From Roseivirga sp. (GTDB taxonomy: Bacteria; Bacteroidota; Bacteroidia; Cytophagales; Cyclobacteriaceae), in the NCBI GenBank assembly GCA_021404565.1, contig JAAWWF010000010.1, positions 1 through 64,000 on the forward strand: a DNA stretch of 64,000 bases. The letters run 5' to 3'. The notes under the pieces are model-generated. The model was given only the letters and a program-made list of their open reading frames with translations. It made no database searches and was not told the DNA's origin. The position numbers were made by a program, and so were the translations under genes. Positions 26,149 through 35,652 of the stretch are shown here, piece after piece. Within the stretch, counting starts at the first letter, position 1. Each line of letters starts with the position of its first letter.

Positions 26149-27132
26149 ATGCAAAAAGTAAAACCATATCATCATGTGCTGCTATGGATATTCATATTCT
26201 TCTTTATCCTGGATTACTTTCTGTCTGTCAGTGAAACAAGCACTGCCCTTGCTTATACCCTTTTCGAAGTAGCGATATACGCCTGCATCTTTTATGTAAA
26301 TCTGCATCTGCTCATCCCTAAATTTCTGGAAAAGAAAGGACGAGGGATTTACATTTTGTCATTGTTCCTTTTCCTCATATTATTCTATGCGGTCTACTAT
26401 TATCTGGCCTTAAGTCCTGATACATACAGCGATTTTGATCAGGACATACTGTCTTTCATGCTGAATTACACACTCTTTATCCTGATCTCTTTTTTGTATT
26501 GGTACATGATCCTCTTTCAACAGGAACGCCAGCACAGCCTCTCCTTGAGTAATGAAAAGCTGCAGGCAGAACTGCTCTTACTGAAGTCTCAGATAAGCCC
26601 CCACTTCCTGTTCAACTCTCTGAATAATATCTATTCATTGAGTGTCATAAAAGATGACAATGCCCCAGTAATGATTGAAAAGCTGTCGGACCTGTTGCGT
26701 TATATTATTTATGAAGGAGAACGCGAACTTGTTCCATTGGAAAGAGAAGTAGAATTGCTGAAGAATTACACAAATTTACAGCTCCTCAAAAAGCTTAAGG
26801 GTGGAAAGAATATGAAGGTGACCACTAATGGAGTAAATGGTACACAGCACATTACTCCTTTGCTACTCGTCAATATTGTTGAGAATTGTTTTAAGCATGG
26901 TGATATCGCTTACAACGAGCATGCAGTGCTCAAAATAGATCTCGAAATCAAGGATAACCAGCTACACTTTAATACTGAAAACTCATTCAATCCTTCCAAT
27001 AAAAAGGACGGGATTGGATTGAAAAATGTGCAACAGCAGCTGGCTCATTACTACCCTGACAAACATAAGTTTAACATTGAGAAAACGGCTGATATTTTTA
27101 AAGTAAGCCTGCAAGCAGACCTGAGCCCATGA
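26149..27132 (+). CDS. LytS/YehU-type sensor histidine kinase
   Basis: A 327-residue inner-membrane kinase. Four membrane helices fill about residues 10-125 (including VLLWIFIFFFILDYFL and GIYILSLFLFLILFYAVYYY), followed by a short coiled coil. The His_kinase domain has its phospho-acceptor in QISPHFLFNSLNN (about residue 150), and an HATPase-like end follows with LLLVNIVENCFKHG as N box and KDGIGLKNVQQQL as G box. It has no obvious periplasmic sensor, so it may sense within the membrane. Its stop overlaps the start of the LytTR regulator by 4 bp (ATGA). A TACATTTG box lies just upstream (26134 region) but almost touches the start codon. Confidence 0.92.
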   Translation: MQKVKPYHHVLLWIFIFFFILDYFLSVSETSTALAYTLFEVAIYACIFYVNLHLLIPKFLEKKGRGIYILSLFLFLILFYAVYYYLALSPDTYSDFDQDILSFMLNYTLFILISFLYWYMILFQQERQHSLSLSNEKLQAELLLLKSQISPHFLFNSLNNIYSLSVIKDDNAPVMIEKLSDLLRYIIYEGERELVPLEREVELLKNYTNLQLLKKLKGGKNMKVTTNGVNGTQHITPLLLVNIVENCFKHGDIAYNEHAVLKIDLEIKDNQLHFNTENSFNPSNKKDGIGLKNVQQQLAHYYPDKHKFNIEKTADIFKVSLQADLSP

Positions 27133-27857
27133 AAACCTATACCTGTATAATCGTTGACGATGAGGCCCTTGCCCAGGATTTGATAGAAACCCATCTGAAA
27201 AAAATCCCGAACATCGAGATCATTGCTAAATGTCATACGGCCATGGAGGCTATGTCGGTGCTCAACCAACAATCGGTGGACATCATGTTTTTGGACATTG
27301 AAATGCCTGACTTGACCGGGGTTGAATTTCTGAAAGCCCTCGAAAAACCTCCCCATACCATTTTTACCACGGCATATTCTGAGTACGCCATGGAAGGATA
27401 TGAGCTCAATGTGGTTGACTATTTGCTCAAACCCATTCGGTTCGACCGATTCTTTAAAGCCATGTCTAAAGTTCTGGAGCTCCTGAAAGAAAAAGAACCG
27501 CAGACCACTGAACCCAGTGCTGAGAAAACTTCGAATGAATACATCTTTGTAAAGTCTGAATACAAGGCCGTTAAGATTACATTCGATGATATTCTTTATG
27601 TCGAAAGCATGCAAAAATACGTCAAGTTTCACCTCAGTGATAAAATGGTCATTTCCCTGATGAGCATTAGTTCATTGCAGGAAATCTTACCCCAAAAGCA
27701 ATTCTTCAGGTGCCAGAAATCTTTCATCATCAATCTGAATAAAATAGAGAGTATAGAAGGAAACCTGGTGGTGCTTTCCTCCAGGGCAAAGGTTCCGATA
27801 AGCAAAAACCTAAAAGCAGGGCTGTTGAAACTCGTTGACCGGAACGGTTTGATTTGA
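27129..27857 (+). CDS. LytTR-family response regulator
   Basis: A 242-residue regulator. The receiver domain (about 1-120) has Asp10/Asp11, phospho-acceptor Asp56 in IMFLDIEMPDLTG and the switch Lys in DYLLKPIRF. The LytTR DNA-binding domain (about 138-238) has EYIFVKSEYKAVKI, ILYVESMQKYVKFHL, FFRCQKSFIINLNKIESIEG and the end KVPISKNLKAGLL. It is translationally coupled to the sensor kinase. LytTR regulators bind paired direct repeats upstream of their targets; none was identified here. The divergent amidohydrolase gene is a possible target. Confidence 0.93.
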   Translation: MKTYTCIIVDDEALAQDLIETHLKKIPNIEIIAKCHTAMEAMSVLNQQSVDIMFLDIEMPDLTGVEFLKALEKPPHTIFTTAYSEYAMEGYELNVVDYLLKPIRFDRFFKAMSKVLELLKEKEPQTTEPSAEKTSNEYIFVKSEYKAVKITFDDILYVESMQKYVKFHLSDKMVISLMSISSLQEILPQKQFFRCQKSFIINLNKIESIEGNLVVLSSRAKVPISKNLKAGLLKLVDRNGLI

Positions 27858-28082
27858 TTGAAATATCAATTTCTGATTTCTGTAATTGACGAAATTCAAA
27901 AGCCATTGTATAGGTGAAAGTTGATATGATCTTAATGGATACAAAGGCCTTTACTGACTTTAATCGTTGTTTTCGACACGATAAGAAATCATCGAACTCG
28001 ATGTGTCATAAATCAGACAATCGCTGTTGCCGATGCTTCAAATTCACTACTTCTAGTGATTGCGGGTTCTTCTACCCGAACT

Positions 28083-28090
28083 TACCTTTG
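28083..28090 (+). promoter_or_regulatory. Putative -7 box upstream of the imelysin-like gene
   Basis: TACCTTTG matches the Bacteroidota -7 consensus TAnnTTTG exactly. The -33 element is poor (ATTG at 28058-28061, with a 21-nt spacer). An AT-rich tract after it (28096-28120) could bind an iron regulator, but no clear palindrome is seen. The gap 27858-28189 shows no gene. Confidence 0.35.
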
Positions 28091-28189
28091 CGCTGTTTAT
28101 AATCAGTCTAAATAAGAATAAGAGAAAATTCTTAAAGAAGGCATTTGACAAGGCCCCTTTTTGACGCCTTAACATTGATACGCGCAGCA

Positions 28190-29314
28190 ATGAAAAATTT
28201 AAAAACCCGAAGCTTATTTGCACTCACTTTGATTCTTGCGTTAAGCTTCTCATGTGGCTCTGATGGTGACGATGGCCCGGAAACAGATAACTTTGACCGG
28301 TCGGCTATGCTGGCAAACTGGGCAGACAACATCATCATTCCTGCCTACCAGGCATACTCAGGCCAGCTGGCCAATCTGAAAACAAGTACCACCAATTTCA
28401 TCACCACACCGGACCAAACGAGCCTTGAGGACTTAAGAGCCCAGTGGCTTTCTGCTTATCGTGCCTGGCAAAGTGTATCTATGTTTGAAATTGGCAAGGC
28501 CGAAACCCTGACCCTCAGGAATTTTACAAATATATTTCCCGCTGATGCTTCTGAAATAGACGGTAGTATCAACTCCGGTTCTTACAATCTCACTCTGCCT
28601 TCGACCAACGATGAGCAGGGGTTTCCTGCCCTGGATTATCTGATCAACGGGCTTGGTGCTTCCGATGCAGACATCATCGCCAAGTACACTGATACCTTGA
28701 ATGGTCAGGCACATCGTACATACCTCTCCGACCTGGTAGACAGGCTACAAAATCTGACATCACAGGTGCTTGACGACTGGACTTCCGGCTATCGGGATGA
28801 TTTTGTAAATAATAACGGCTCCTCCGCTACCAGCTCAGTCAACAAGCTTATTAACGACTATCTGTTCTACTACGAGAAGTCATTCAGGGCTGGGAAAGTG
28901 GGTATTCCTGCTGGTGTGTTTTCCGGTAATCCGCTGAACACCACGGTGGAGGCTTTTTACAAAGAAGACATTTCCAAAATGCTTCTGGTGGATGCGCTTA
29001 ATGCTTTTCAGGACTTTTTCAATGGCAAGCAATTCAATGGTACCTCAACCGGAGAAAGTCTGAAATCGTACCTTGACTTCCTGAATACAATCAAGGAAGG
29101 GGAAAACCTGAGTGGATTGATAAACACACAACTCAACGCAGCCAGGGCATCCGCTGAAGGACTTAACGAAAGTTTTGTACAACAAATCGCGGATGACAAT
29201 ACACGTTTTCTGGCCACCTATGATGAGCTACAGAAAAACGTTGTGCTCCTGAAAGTAGATATGCTGCAGGCACTCAGCGTAAAGGTCGACTTTGTAGATG
29301 CCGATGGTGATTAA
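28190..29314 (+). CDS. Imelysin-like (M75) lipoprotein
   Basis: A 374-residue lipoprotein when started at 28190, where a clean signal begins (KTRSLFALTLILALSFSC); the frame is open to a TTG at 28145, which would bury the signal. The imelysin-like helical fold is shown by LANWADNIIIPAYQAY, LRAQWLSAYRAWQ, NFTNIFPADASEIDG, DEQGFPALDYLINGLG and RAGKVGIPAGVFSG. Insulin-cleaving-type imelysins carry GxHxxE; here the equivalent reads GFPALD, as in the non-peptidase iron-linked branch. A TonB receptor follows directly, so a role in iron or haem uptake at the cell surface is likely. Its C-terminal stop lies 4 bp before the receptor's preferred start. Confidence 0.88.
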   Translation: MKNLKTRSLFALTLILALSFSCGSDGDDGPETDNFDRSAMLANWADNIIIPAYQAYSGQLANLKTSTTNFITTPDQTSLEDLRAQWLSAYRAWQSVSMFEIGKAETLTLRNFTNIFPADASEIDGSINSGSYNLTLPSTNDEQGFPALDYLINGLGASDADIIAKYTDTLNGQAHRTYLSDLVDRLQNLTSQVLDDWTSGYRDDFVNNNGSSATSSVNKLINDYLFYYEKSFRAGKVGIPAGVFSGNPLNTTVEAFYKEDISKMLLVDALNAFQDFFNGKQFNGTSTGESLKSYLDFLNTIKEGENLSGLINTQLNAARASAEGLNESFVQQIADDNTRFLATYDELQKNVVLLKVDMLQALSVKVDFVDADGD

Positions 29315-29318
29315 TCAG

Positions 29319-31790
29319 ATGCTTCGTAAAGGTTATCTCATACTCTTACTGTTATGCCTCGCTCTACCGGCTTTGGCACAATACAGAATTACCGGTAAGG
29401 TTTTAGGAGCCGAGACAGGCGAACCCATAGAACTGGCCCAGGTTTATAATAAGACCACCAAGGCCCTGGTATACACCAATGCTGAAGGTGATTTTGAAAT
29501 GACCGACCTGGAAGAAGGTAGCTATGACCTTTTGGTATTCTCCTACGAGTATGAGGTTTGGGAGCAAACGGTAAAACTCGAAACTGATTTCAATCTCAAA
29601 ATCAAGCTTGAAGTACTGGGTGGGGAGCTGACCGAGGTCGTGATCAGTCAGCGAAGGGAAGAAATCTTTGGTATCAGTCGTTTAAAACCTGTAGAAGGTA
29701 CTTCCATCTTTGCCGGAAAGAAAACAGAAGTAATACTGCTGGATCAGTCAGTCGGTAATCTTGCAGCCAACAATGCGCGACAAGTATACGCCCAGGTAGT
29801 AGGGCTAAACATATACGACAATGTAGACGCAGGTTTACAGTTAAACGTAGGAGGCCGCGGTCTGGACCCAAATCGTACGGCCAACTTCAACACCCGACAA
29901 AATGGATACGACATCAGTGCTGACGTACTGGGTTACCCTGAGAGCTATTATACGCCCCCCGCGGAAGCGCTCAGTGAGATACAGGTAATTCGGGGAGCAG
30001 CATCGCTTCAATATGGCACTCAGTTTGGCGGGCTTATCAACTTCAAAATGAAGCAGCCAAACCCTACTCAAAAACTGGAATTGGTTTCGAGGCAATCAGT
30101 AGGTTCCTTCAACCTCTACACCAGCTTTAACAGCCTCAGCGGTACCTCTGGTAAATTCAGCTATTACACGTATTTCAATTATAAAAGAGGTGATGGTTAC
30201 CGGGCTAACTCAGAATTTGACTCAAAAAACTTCTTTGGTAGTGTCAACTATGCATTTAATGCGAAGACCAAACTGCAACTTGAATTCAGTTACCTGAACT
30301 ACCTGGCCCAGCAAGCCGGGGGACTTTCTGACAGCCAGTTCAGAACCAACCCTGATTTCAGTAACAGGGCCCGAAATTGGTTCCAGGTAAAATGGGCACT
30401 GGCCGCCCTTAAATTCACACATAAGTTCTCTTCAAAAACAGATTTCAGCCTTAACGTTTTCGGGCTGGATGCTGAGAGGAATGCCGTTGGCTTCAGAGGC
30501 AACCCCATTCTGCTCAATTCAAACCCCGTCACTCAAATAGATGAACAGGAGGTAGATGGTACTTTTGTTAACCCAAGAGATCTTATCAAAGGAGAGTTTA
30601 ACAACTGGGGTGCCGAAGCGCGCATTCTTACACGCTATAACATCGGCAATAAGAGCGCAGCCTTCCTCCTGGGCAGCAAGTACTATCATGCCAATAACAC
30701 TTCTCGTCAGGGCCCCGGTTCGCTGGGTACGGATGCTGATTTCAGCTTTGCTGCTGACAGATTCCCAGACTACTCCAGCCAGTCTGATTTCAGGTTCCCT
30801 AACAGAAATCTGGCATTCTTTGGAGAGAACATCTTCTTTTTGTCAGATAAGCTTTCACTCACCCCGGGGTTCCGCTTCGAACATATTCGCACCGAAAGCA
30901 GTGGCAATTACCGACAGGTAAACTTCGACAATGCGGGCAATCCTATATTCAATCAGCAGTTGGAAGACAACCGAAGTCTGATCCGATCATTTCTGTTGGC
31001 TGGTTTAGGGGCCAGCTATGACCATTCTGATAATCTCGAAGCCTATGCTAATTTCTCACTGAACTACCGCTCAGTCACCTTTAGTGATATCCGGGTGGTG
31101 AGCCCTACCTTTATCATTGATCCGGACATTTCTGACGAGGAAGGCTTTACCACGGACCTCGGCTTCAGAGGAAAATGGAATGACCAAATCTCGTACGATA
31201 TAGGAGGTTTTGGTTTGCTTTATGACGATCGTATCGGCATCATTCTGGACGATCGCGCCAACCGGGTACGAAAGAATATCGGCAAGGCCTTTATTTATGG
31301 GCTGGAAGCATTCTTTGACTGGAATCTGATCAGTACTTTCAAAGCTGATAATTCTCAATTTAAGCTAAACTGGTTTGTCAATGGTGCCTTAACAAGTTCT
31401 GAGTACATAGACTCTGAAGAAAACAACGTGAAAGGCAAAAAGGTAGAGTTTATTCCCACTGTAAACCTGAAAACAGGCATCAATGCCGGTTATCGAAACC
31501 TCCTTGCTAGTATTCAATTCACCTATCTGTCAGAGCAATTTACTGATGTGGAGAATTCATCGGTACCGGCAGATGGTGATATCCGAAATGGCGTTATTGG
31601 TGAAATTCCGGCCTACGGCATTATCGACTTCTCACTCTCCTACAGCTATAAAAAGTGGCGGATAGAAACAGGTATCAATAACCTTTTGGACAATGCCTAT
31701 TTTACGAGACGTGCTACCGGTTACCCGGGACCAGGTATTATTCCCTCAGACCCCAGAACCTTCTATCTCACCCTGGGTGTGAAGTTCTAG
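29319..31790 (+). CDS. TonB-dependent outer-membrane receptor (FecA-like, iron type)
   Basis: An outer-membrane beta-barrel importer driven by TonB. The ATG at 29319 gives a good signal peptide (LILLLLCLALPALAQ) and 823 residues; earlier in-frame ATGs at 29298 and 29304 overlap the imelysin gene. After the signal comes a carboxypeptidase-regulatory-like domain (about 25-110: YRITGKVLGAETGEPIELAQ), a plug (about 115-260, with NVGGRGLDPNRT and EIQVIRGAASLQYGTQFGG) and a 22-strand-type barrel ending in FYLTLGVKF. The plug follows the FecA/iron-chelate type, not the SusC type. Together with the imelysin-like lipoprotein it makes a two-gene iron uptake unit; the chelate cannot be told. Confidence 0.92.
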   Translation: MLRKGYLILLLLCLALPALAQYRITGKVLGAETGEPIELAQVYNKTTKALVYTNAEGDFEMTDLEEGSYDLLVFSYEYEVWEQTVKLETDFNLKIKLEVLGGELTEVVISQRREEIFGISRLKPVEGTSIFAGKKTEVILLDQSVGNLAANNARQVYAQVVGLNIYDNVDAGLQLNVGGRGLDPNRTANFNTRQNGYDISADVLGYPESYYTPPAEALSEIQVIRGAASLQYGTQFGGLINFKMKQPNPTQKLELVSRQSVGSFNLYTSFNSLSGTSGKFSYYTYFNYKRGDGYRANSEFDSKNFFGSVNYAFNAKTKLQLEFSYLNYLAQQAGGLSDSQFRTNPDFSNRARNWFQVKWALAALKFTHKFSSKTDFSLNVFGLDAERNAVGFRGNPILLNSNPVTQIDEQEVDGTFVNPRDLIKGEFNNWGAEARILTRYNIGNKSAAFLLGSKYYHANNTSRQGPGSLGTDADFSFAADRFPDYSSQSDFRFPNRNLAFFGENIFFLSDKLSLTPGFRFEHIRTESSGNYRQVNFDNAGNPIFNQQLEDNRSLIRSFLLAGLGASYDHSDNLEAYANFSLNYRSVTFSDIRVVSPTFIIDPDISDEEGFTTDLGFRGKWNDQISYDIGGFGLLYDDRIGIILDDRANRVRKNIGKAFIYGLEAFFDWNLISTFKADNSQFKLNWFVNGALTSSEYIDSEENNVKGKKVEFIPTVNLKTGINAGYRNLLASIQFTYLSEQFTDVENSSVPADGDIRNGVIGEIPAYGIIDFSLSYSYKKWRIETGINNLLDNAYFTRRATGYPGPGIIPSDPRTFYLTLGVKF

Positions 31791-31862
31791 CAAAGCTGAC
31801 TGACTTGTGCAGCAAAACCTCTATTTTGGTCGTGAACGCTAAGACCTCATTTTTACTGCGCT

Positions 31863-32525
31863 ATGACCAAATCAGAAAAAGTCGACTTTATTGTCAATAC
31901 GCTGGAATCGCTCTATCCTGAAGTACCGGTTCCCCTGGACCACACCGACCCTTACACACTTTTAGTAGCGGTGTTGCTTTCTGCCCAATGTACTGATGTG
32001 AGGGTGAATAAGATCACTCCTTATCTCTTTGCCCAGGCAGATAACCCTTTTGATATGATGAAGCTTTCTGTAGAGGAAATCAAGGAAATCATCCGCCCCT
32101 GTGGGCTGAGTCCTATGAAGTCGAAAGGCATTGCCGGTCTTTCCAAAATACTGGTTAAGGAATACAATGGTAAAGTACCTCAGGATATGGAGGCCCTGGA
32201 AGCTCTTCCCGCTGTCGGGCATAAAACGGCTTCTGTAGTCATGTCACAGGCTTTCGGGGTGCCCTCTTTTCCGGTAGACACCCATATTCATCGGTTGATT
32301 TATCGCTGGGGACTTTCTACCGGCAAGAATGTGGTACAAACTGAGAAAGATTGTAAAAGACTCTTTGGCAAAGAGCTTTGGAATAAGCTACACCTACAGA
32401 TCATCTTCTTTGGTCGGGAATACTGCCCTGCCCGGGGACACAATCCGCACGAATGCCCCATTTGCTCTCAAGTGGGAAGAGCCGCGGTATTCAAGGATTT
32501 TGACCTGAAAGCACCAAACAAGTAA
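31863..32525 (+). CDS. nth: Endonuclease III (DNA glycosylase/AP lyase)
   Basis: Removes oxidised pyrimidines and cuts at AP sites in base excision repair. The 220-residue protein has the HhH motif with catalytic Lys (LPAVGHKTASVVM, about 110-122) and the catalytic Asp in FPVDTHIHR (about 137). The C-terminal iron-sulfur loop is odd: family members have C-x6-C-x2-C-x5-C, but here it reads CPARGHNPHECPIC, i.e. C-x9-C-x2-C, and no fourth Cys follows in SQVGRAAVFKDFD. The cluster may be absent or have another ligand, such as His in RGHNPH. It stands alone between the TonB receptor and the convergent TlpA-like gene. Confidence 0.93.
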   Translation: MTKSEKVDFIVNTLESLYPEVPVPLDHTDPYTLLVAVLLSAQCTDVRVNKITPYLFAQADNPFDMMKLSVEEIKEIIRPCGLSPMKSKGIAGLSKILVKEYNGKVPQDMEALEALPAVGHKTASVVMSQAFGVPSFPVDTHIHRLIYRWGLSTGKNVVQTEKDCKRLFGKELWNKLHLQIIFFGREYCPARGHNPHECPICSQVGRAAVFKDFDLKAPNK

Positions 32526-32598
32526 GTCTGAGATATAGTCTTTAAGAAATCAGCACGCTTGTTTGCTCGAAAATCAGTATCAACAAGGCTTGAATAAG

Positions 32599-33753
32599 CT
32601 AATAGTTTGTGCGAATAAACTCAGCCAAAGCTTCCCAGCCAATCTCATCCTTATTACCTCCGGAGCCTTTGGTCAGAATAACTTTTCCGGAAGAATCGAC
32701 AAGCACGAGCGTAGGATAAGAGTCAATATGATATTTCTTTGACACCTCTTCGCCATTTTCCAGGACAGTATAACGCATATCTTTCTTCTCGGCCATCAGG
32801 CGAACTGCATCCTCATTCTTCTCATGAGCAGAGACTGCCAAAATCACAAAATCTTCGTCCGACATACTTTCATGAAGAGCATTGAGCTCAGGAATATCTC
32901 TAATGCAAGGTTTGCACCAGGTACCCCAAAAATCGATCAGAACGGTCATTCCTTCATAATCTGAAAGCGAAACCCATTCTCCTTTCAGATTTTTAAGACG
33001 GAAATCCGGAGCCTCTGTGCCCAATGCCAGGACACCGCCCTTTTCGGAGCCCTTGCCAGTACTAAGGCCTAAATCAAATTGCTCATCTGTAAATTTTCTA
33101 TTCGTGCTTATTATGTTGTAGCTCGTAGTGGTTTCACTTTTACTATACATCGACCTTCGTGTAACAACTCGTCTTAAAAGATGATCTTCCCTCCCTATGA
33201 AATAGGTATGCTGCCTTTTGTCATTGCTAACCAGGAGCTTTACACAGGAGACGCCTTCAACTTCTTCGAAGCCTTTGAAATCAACCTTATCACCCTCCCG
33301 AATTTTACCATAGTGGGGGCTATTGGTGAAAGGACTATTAACGACACTGCCGATCAGTGGAGGTCCGGCAGACATAAGCGCAGGGCCAAATTTCTCATAG
33401 ACCCTGACTTTCGGAGGTTCTACTTCAGACATTGTATTCTGCGTTTCCCGGTAGGTCATAAAATGCTCGTTGTTATCACTATAGCCGATTTTTTGGCTGG
33501 CCTGAGGAGTACTTATTTCTCCAACAAACGAAAAACGATGGTTGACATAGCTAAGCCCCTTGTCGAACAGCACCCTCCCCTTTACCTGGACTGTTTCACT
33601 CTTCACTTCTAACAGAAATTCAATAGACCGTAATTTCTTCATACTCTCAGTATACTTTTCCAAAAAGTCAAAAAGATCAAAAGTGCTGTCCTGAGCAAAC
33701 TGAGCATTGCCGAAGAAACAGATAAAAACAGAAAGGAGCAATAGGCGGGTCAT
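32599..33753 (-). CDS. Exported TlpA/ResA-like thioredoxin-fold protein
   Basis: A 384-residue exported protein: signal peptide LLLLSVFICFFGNAQFAQ, then an N-terminal domain of about 220 residues (a DUF2092/LolA-like beta fold; EFLLEVKSETVQVKGRVLF and FVGEISTPQASQKIGYSDN), then a redoxin domain from about 240 to the end. The active site WGTWCKPC (near residue 280) has the CxxC pair, followed by the cis-Pro segment SYPTLVLVD. TlpA-type proteins reduce or form disulfides in the periplasm. The N-terminal domain may bind a lipid or protein substrate. It is monocistronic and convergent with nth. Confidence 0.85.
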   Translation of the reverse strand: MTRLLLLSVFICFFGNAQFAQDSTFDLFDFLEKYTESMKKLRSIEFLLEVKSETVQVKGRVLFDKGLSYVNHRFSFVGEISTPQASQKIGYSDNNEHFMTYRETQNTMSEVEPPKVRVYEKFGPALMSAGPPLIGSVVNSPFTNSPHYGKIREGDKVDFKGFEEVEGVSCVKLLVSNDKRQHTYFIGREDHLLRRVVTRRSMYSKSETTTSYNIISTNRKFTDEQFDLGLSTGKGSEKGGVLALGTEAPDFRLKNLKGEWVSLSDYEGMTVLIDFWGTWCKPCIRDIPELNALHESMSDEDFVILAVSAHEKNEDAVRLMAEKKDMRYTVLENGEEVSKKYHIDSYPTLVLVDSSGKVILTKGSGGNKDEIGWEALAEFIRTNY

Positions 33754-33862
33754 AGGAGTTGGCTTTAAACTTGAACTATAGTTAAATTACGAATACAATC
33801 GTAGCTTGTTGCGGAAAATTCACAAAACATGGTTTTTCAGGTAGTTCGCAAGAGGCCGAAAC

Positions 33863-33892
33863 AAAAAAGCCCGACAAAAGCCGGGTCTTTTA
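33863..33892 (-). terminator. Rho-independent terminator of the eda/kdgK/SDR operon
   Basis: Read on the minus strand, a hairpin with a CCCG/CGGG core and TTTT loop region is followed by six T. It lies about 55 bp after the stop of the KDPG aldolase gene and closes the alginate catabolic operon. Confidence 0.75.
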
Positions 33893-33946
33893 AGTAATAG
33901 AACTATATGAAAAAAGGTTGAAGTTTTACCTCATTATTGTCTCAAG

Positions 33947-34621
33947 CTATGAGCGAACATTTTCGGCAAGGCTCAAGGCACTCTTAACAAATTCAGCTAG
34001 CTGTTTATATTCCTGACTGGCAATCAGTGAGTTTTTCAAAAGCTTAGAGCCCATGCCCACACAATACGCTCCGGCATCGAACCATTCTTTTAAGCTATCC
34101 TTTGTAGGTTCTACCCCACCAGTTGGCATGATAGATGTCCAGGAACAAGGACCGGCAATGGCTTTGATAAAGCTGGAGCCTCCTGATTCCTGAGCAGGAA
34201 AAAGCTTCACGATCTCTGCCCCCCATTCTTCCGCCTGATTTATTTCAGTCAGGGTACCACAGCCGGCAGACCAAAGGATTTTTCTCCGATTGCAAATCTT
34301 CGCGATTTCGTGATTCAGAATGGGCGAAACGATAAAGTCAGCACCCAGCTGAATGTATAGTGCGGCTGTAGCTCCATCCACGACAGAACCGGCTCCAAGC
34401 ATCATTTCCGGTAGTTCTTCACAGCAAAACCTATACAGCTCAGCAAAGATTTCGTGTGCCTGATCACCGCGATTGGTGAATTCGAATACACGAACCCCAC
34501 CGGAATAACATGCCCTTAACACTTCTTTACAGGTGTCGACATCACTATTATAATATATAGGCACGATACCATTTTTACGCATTTTCAGCGCAACTTCAAT
34601 TCTGCTAAACCTTGCCATCAC
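33947..34621 (-). CDS. eda: KDPG aldolase (2-keto-3-deoxy-6-phosphogluconate aldolase)
   Basis: Splits 2-keto-3-deoxy-6-phosphogluconate into pyruvate and glyceraldehyde 3-phosphate, the last step of alginate monomer breakdown. The 224-residue class I aldolase has the catalytic Glu47 (RVFEFTNRG), GAGSVVDGATA, FIVSPILNHEI and Schiff-base Lys139 (EIVKLFPAQ), and closes with the phosphate site MPTGGV and GMGSKLL. Its start overlaps the stop of kdgK by 4 bp, so the two are translationally coupled. It is the last gene of the alginate locus and is followed by a terminator. Confidence 0.95.
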   Translation of the reverse strand: MMARFSRIEVALKMRKNGIVPIYYNSDVDTCKEVLRACYSGGVRVFEFTNRGDQAHEIFAELYRFCCEELPEMMLGAGSVVDGATAALYIQLGADFIVSPILNHEIAKICNRRKILWSAGCGTLTEINQAEEWGAEIVKLFPAQESGGSSFIKAIAGPCSWTSIMPTGGVEPTKDSLKEWFDAGAYCVGMGSKLLKNSLIASQEYKQLAEFVKSALSLAENVRS

Positions 34622-35643
34622 CTGATGATTTTTCCTTGCTGATTAGAATTCATTACTCGTTCCACATCCTGGAGGTTACCCCTGAAATAATCGCCCAGGA
34701 TGGTATGTTTTAAGGCTGAAAGGGTCAGGGCAAACTCTATACTCTTTTGCCTGTCCTCATGATGTTCAAGCCCAAAGAGGAGTCCGGCCATATAGGCATC
34801 ACCACCTCCTATTCTCTCTTTCATGTTGTCCACGTCAATCGATGATGACTCGTACTCATGATCATTGGTGACCATTACCGATTTTAGTTCATGGTGATTG
34901 GCACTATGGACAGTCCTCAACAACATTGATACACACTTAACCCCGGTAAAACGATCCATGAGCTTTCTATAATCGGGAGTAAGTTGACTTACTCTTTCGA
35001 TAGAGCCCAATTTCCTTGACTCCATTTCAATTCCTGTCAGCGCCTGAATGGTAGAGGGGTCTCCCAACACAATGGATGATTTCTCCAAAAGTGCGGGGAT
35101 AATTTGTCCGGGTTCTTTTCCATATGCCCACAGATTTTTACGAAAATGAAGATCACATGAAACCGTAACCCCCAGTTCACTTGCCCTATCCACTGCTTCC
35201 TGACAGATATCAGCCGCATTTTGAGATAAGGCCGGAGTAATCGCTGACCAATGCAAATGAGTAACACCCTGAAAAACTGATTCCCAGTTGACATCTTCAG
35301 GGCTCAGCTCATTGACAGCCGAATCAGCCCGGTCGTAAATGATCCTGCTGCTCCGAAGCGAGTTACCCTCTTCTAAAAAGTAGATTCCAACCCGCTTGCC
35401 CATGCGCCCGATATGGGAAATATCGACCTGGCATCGGCTAAGCTCTCTGCAAATACGATCTCCCAAATCATTGTCGGGCAGAGCACTCAGCATACGAGCC
35501 CCCCAGCCTAGTTGAGACAGGGTCATCGCTACATTAGCTTCAGACCCCCCTACATCTAAACGAAACTGTTCAGCCTGGGCAAACCGGAGATTGTCCGGTA
35601 CCGTTAGTCGCATCAGGAGTTCTCCTATGCTCAGTATTTTCAT
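34618..35643 (-). CDS. kdgK: 2-keto-3-deoxygluconate kinase (PfkB family)
   Basis: Phosphorylates KDG, made from alginate by the lyases and DEH reductase, to KDPG. The 341-residue PfkB sugar kinase has the N-terminal substrate motif DVGGSEANVAMTLSQLGW (about 30-47), a sugar-binding segment ending in the FRKNLW loop, and the C-terminal PfkB signature with catalytic Asp282 in ERIGGGDAYMAGLL (GGGD in place of the common GAGD). It lies 9 bp after the SDR gene and overlaps eda by 4 bp. The specificity is set by context; fructokinase or 2-keto-gluconate kinase would be the alternatives. Confidence 0.9.
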   Translation of the reverse strand: MKILSIGELLMRLTVPDNLRFAQAEQFRLDVGGSEANVAMTLSQLGWGARMLSALPDNDLGDRICRELSRCQVDISHIGRMGKRVGIYFLEEGNSLRSSRIIYDRADSAVNELSPEDVNWESVFQGVTHLHWSAITPALSQNAADICQEAVDRASELGVTVSCDLHFRKNLWAYGKEPGQIIPALLEKSSIVLGDPSTIQALTGIEMESRKLGSIERVSQLTPDYRKLMDRFTGVKCVSMLLRTVHSANHHELKSVMVTNDHEYESSSIDVDNMKERIGGGDAYMAGLLFGLEHHEDRQKSIEFALTLSALKHTILGDYFRGNLQDVERVMNSNQQGKIIR

Positions 35644-35652
35644 AGTGGTTGT

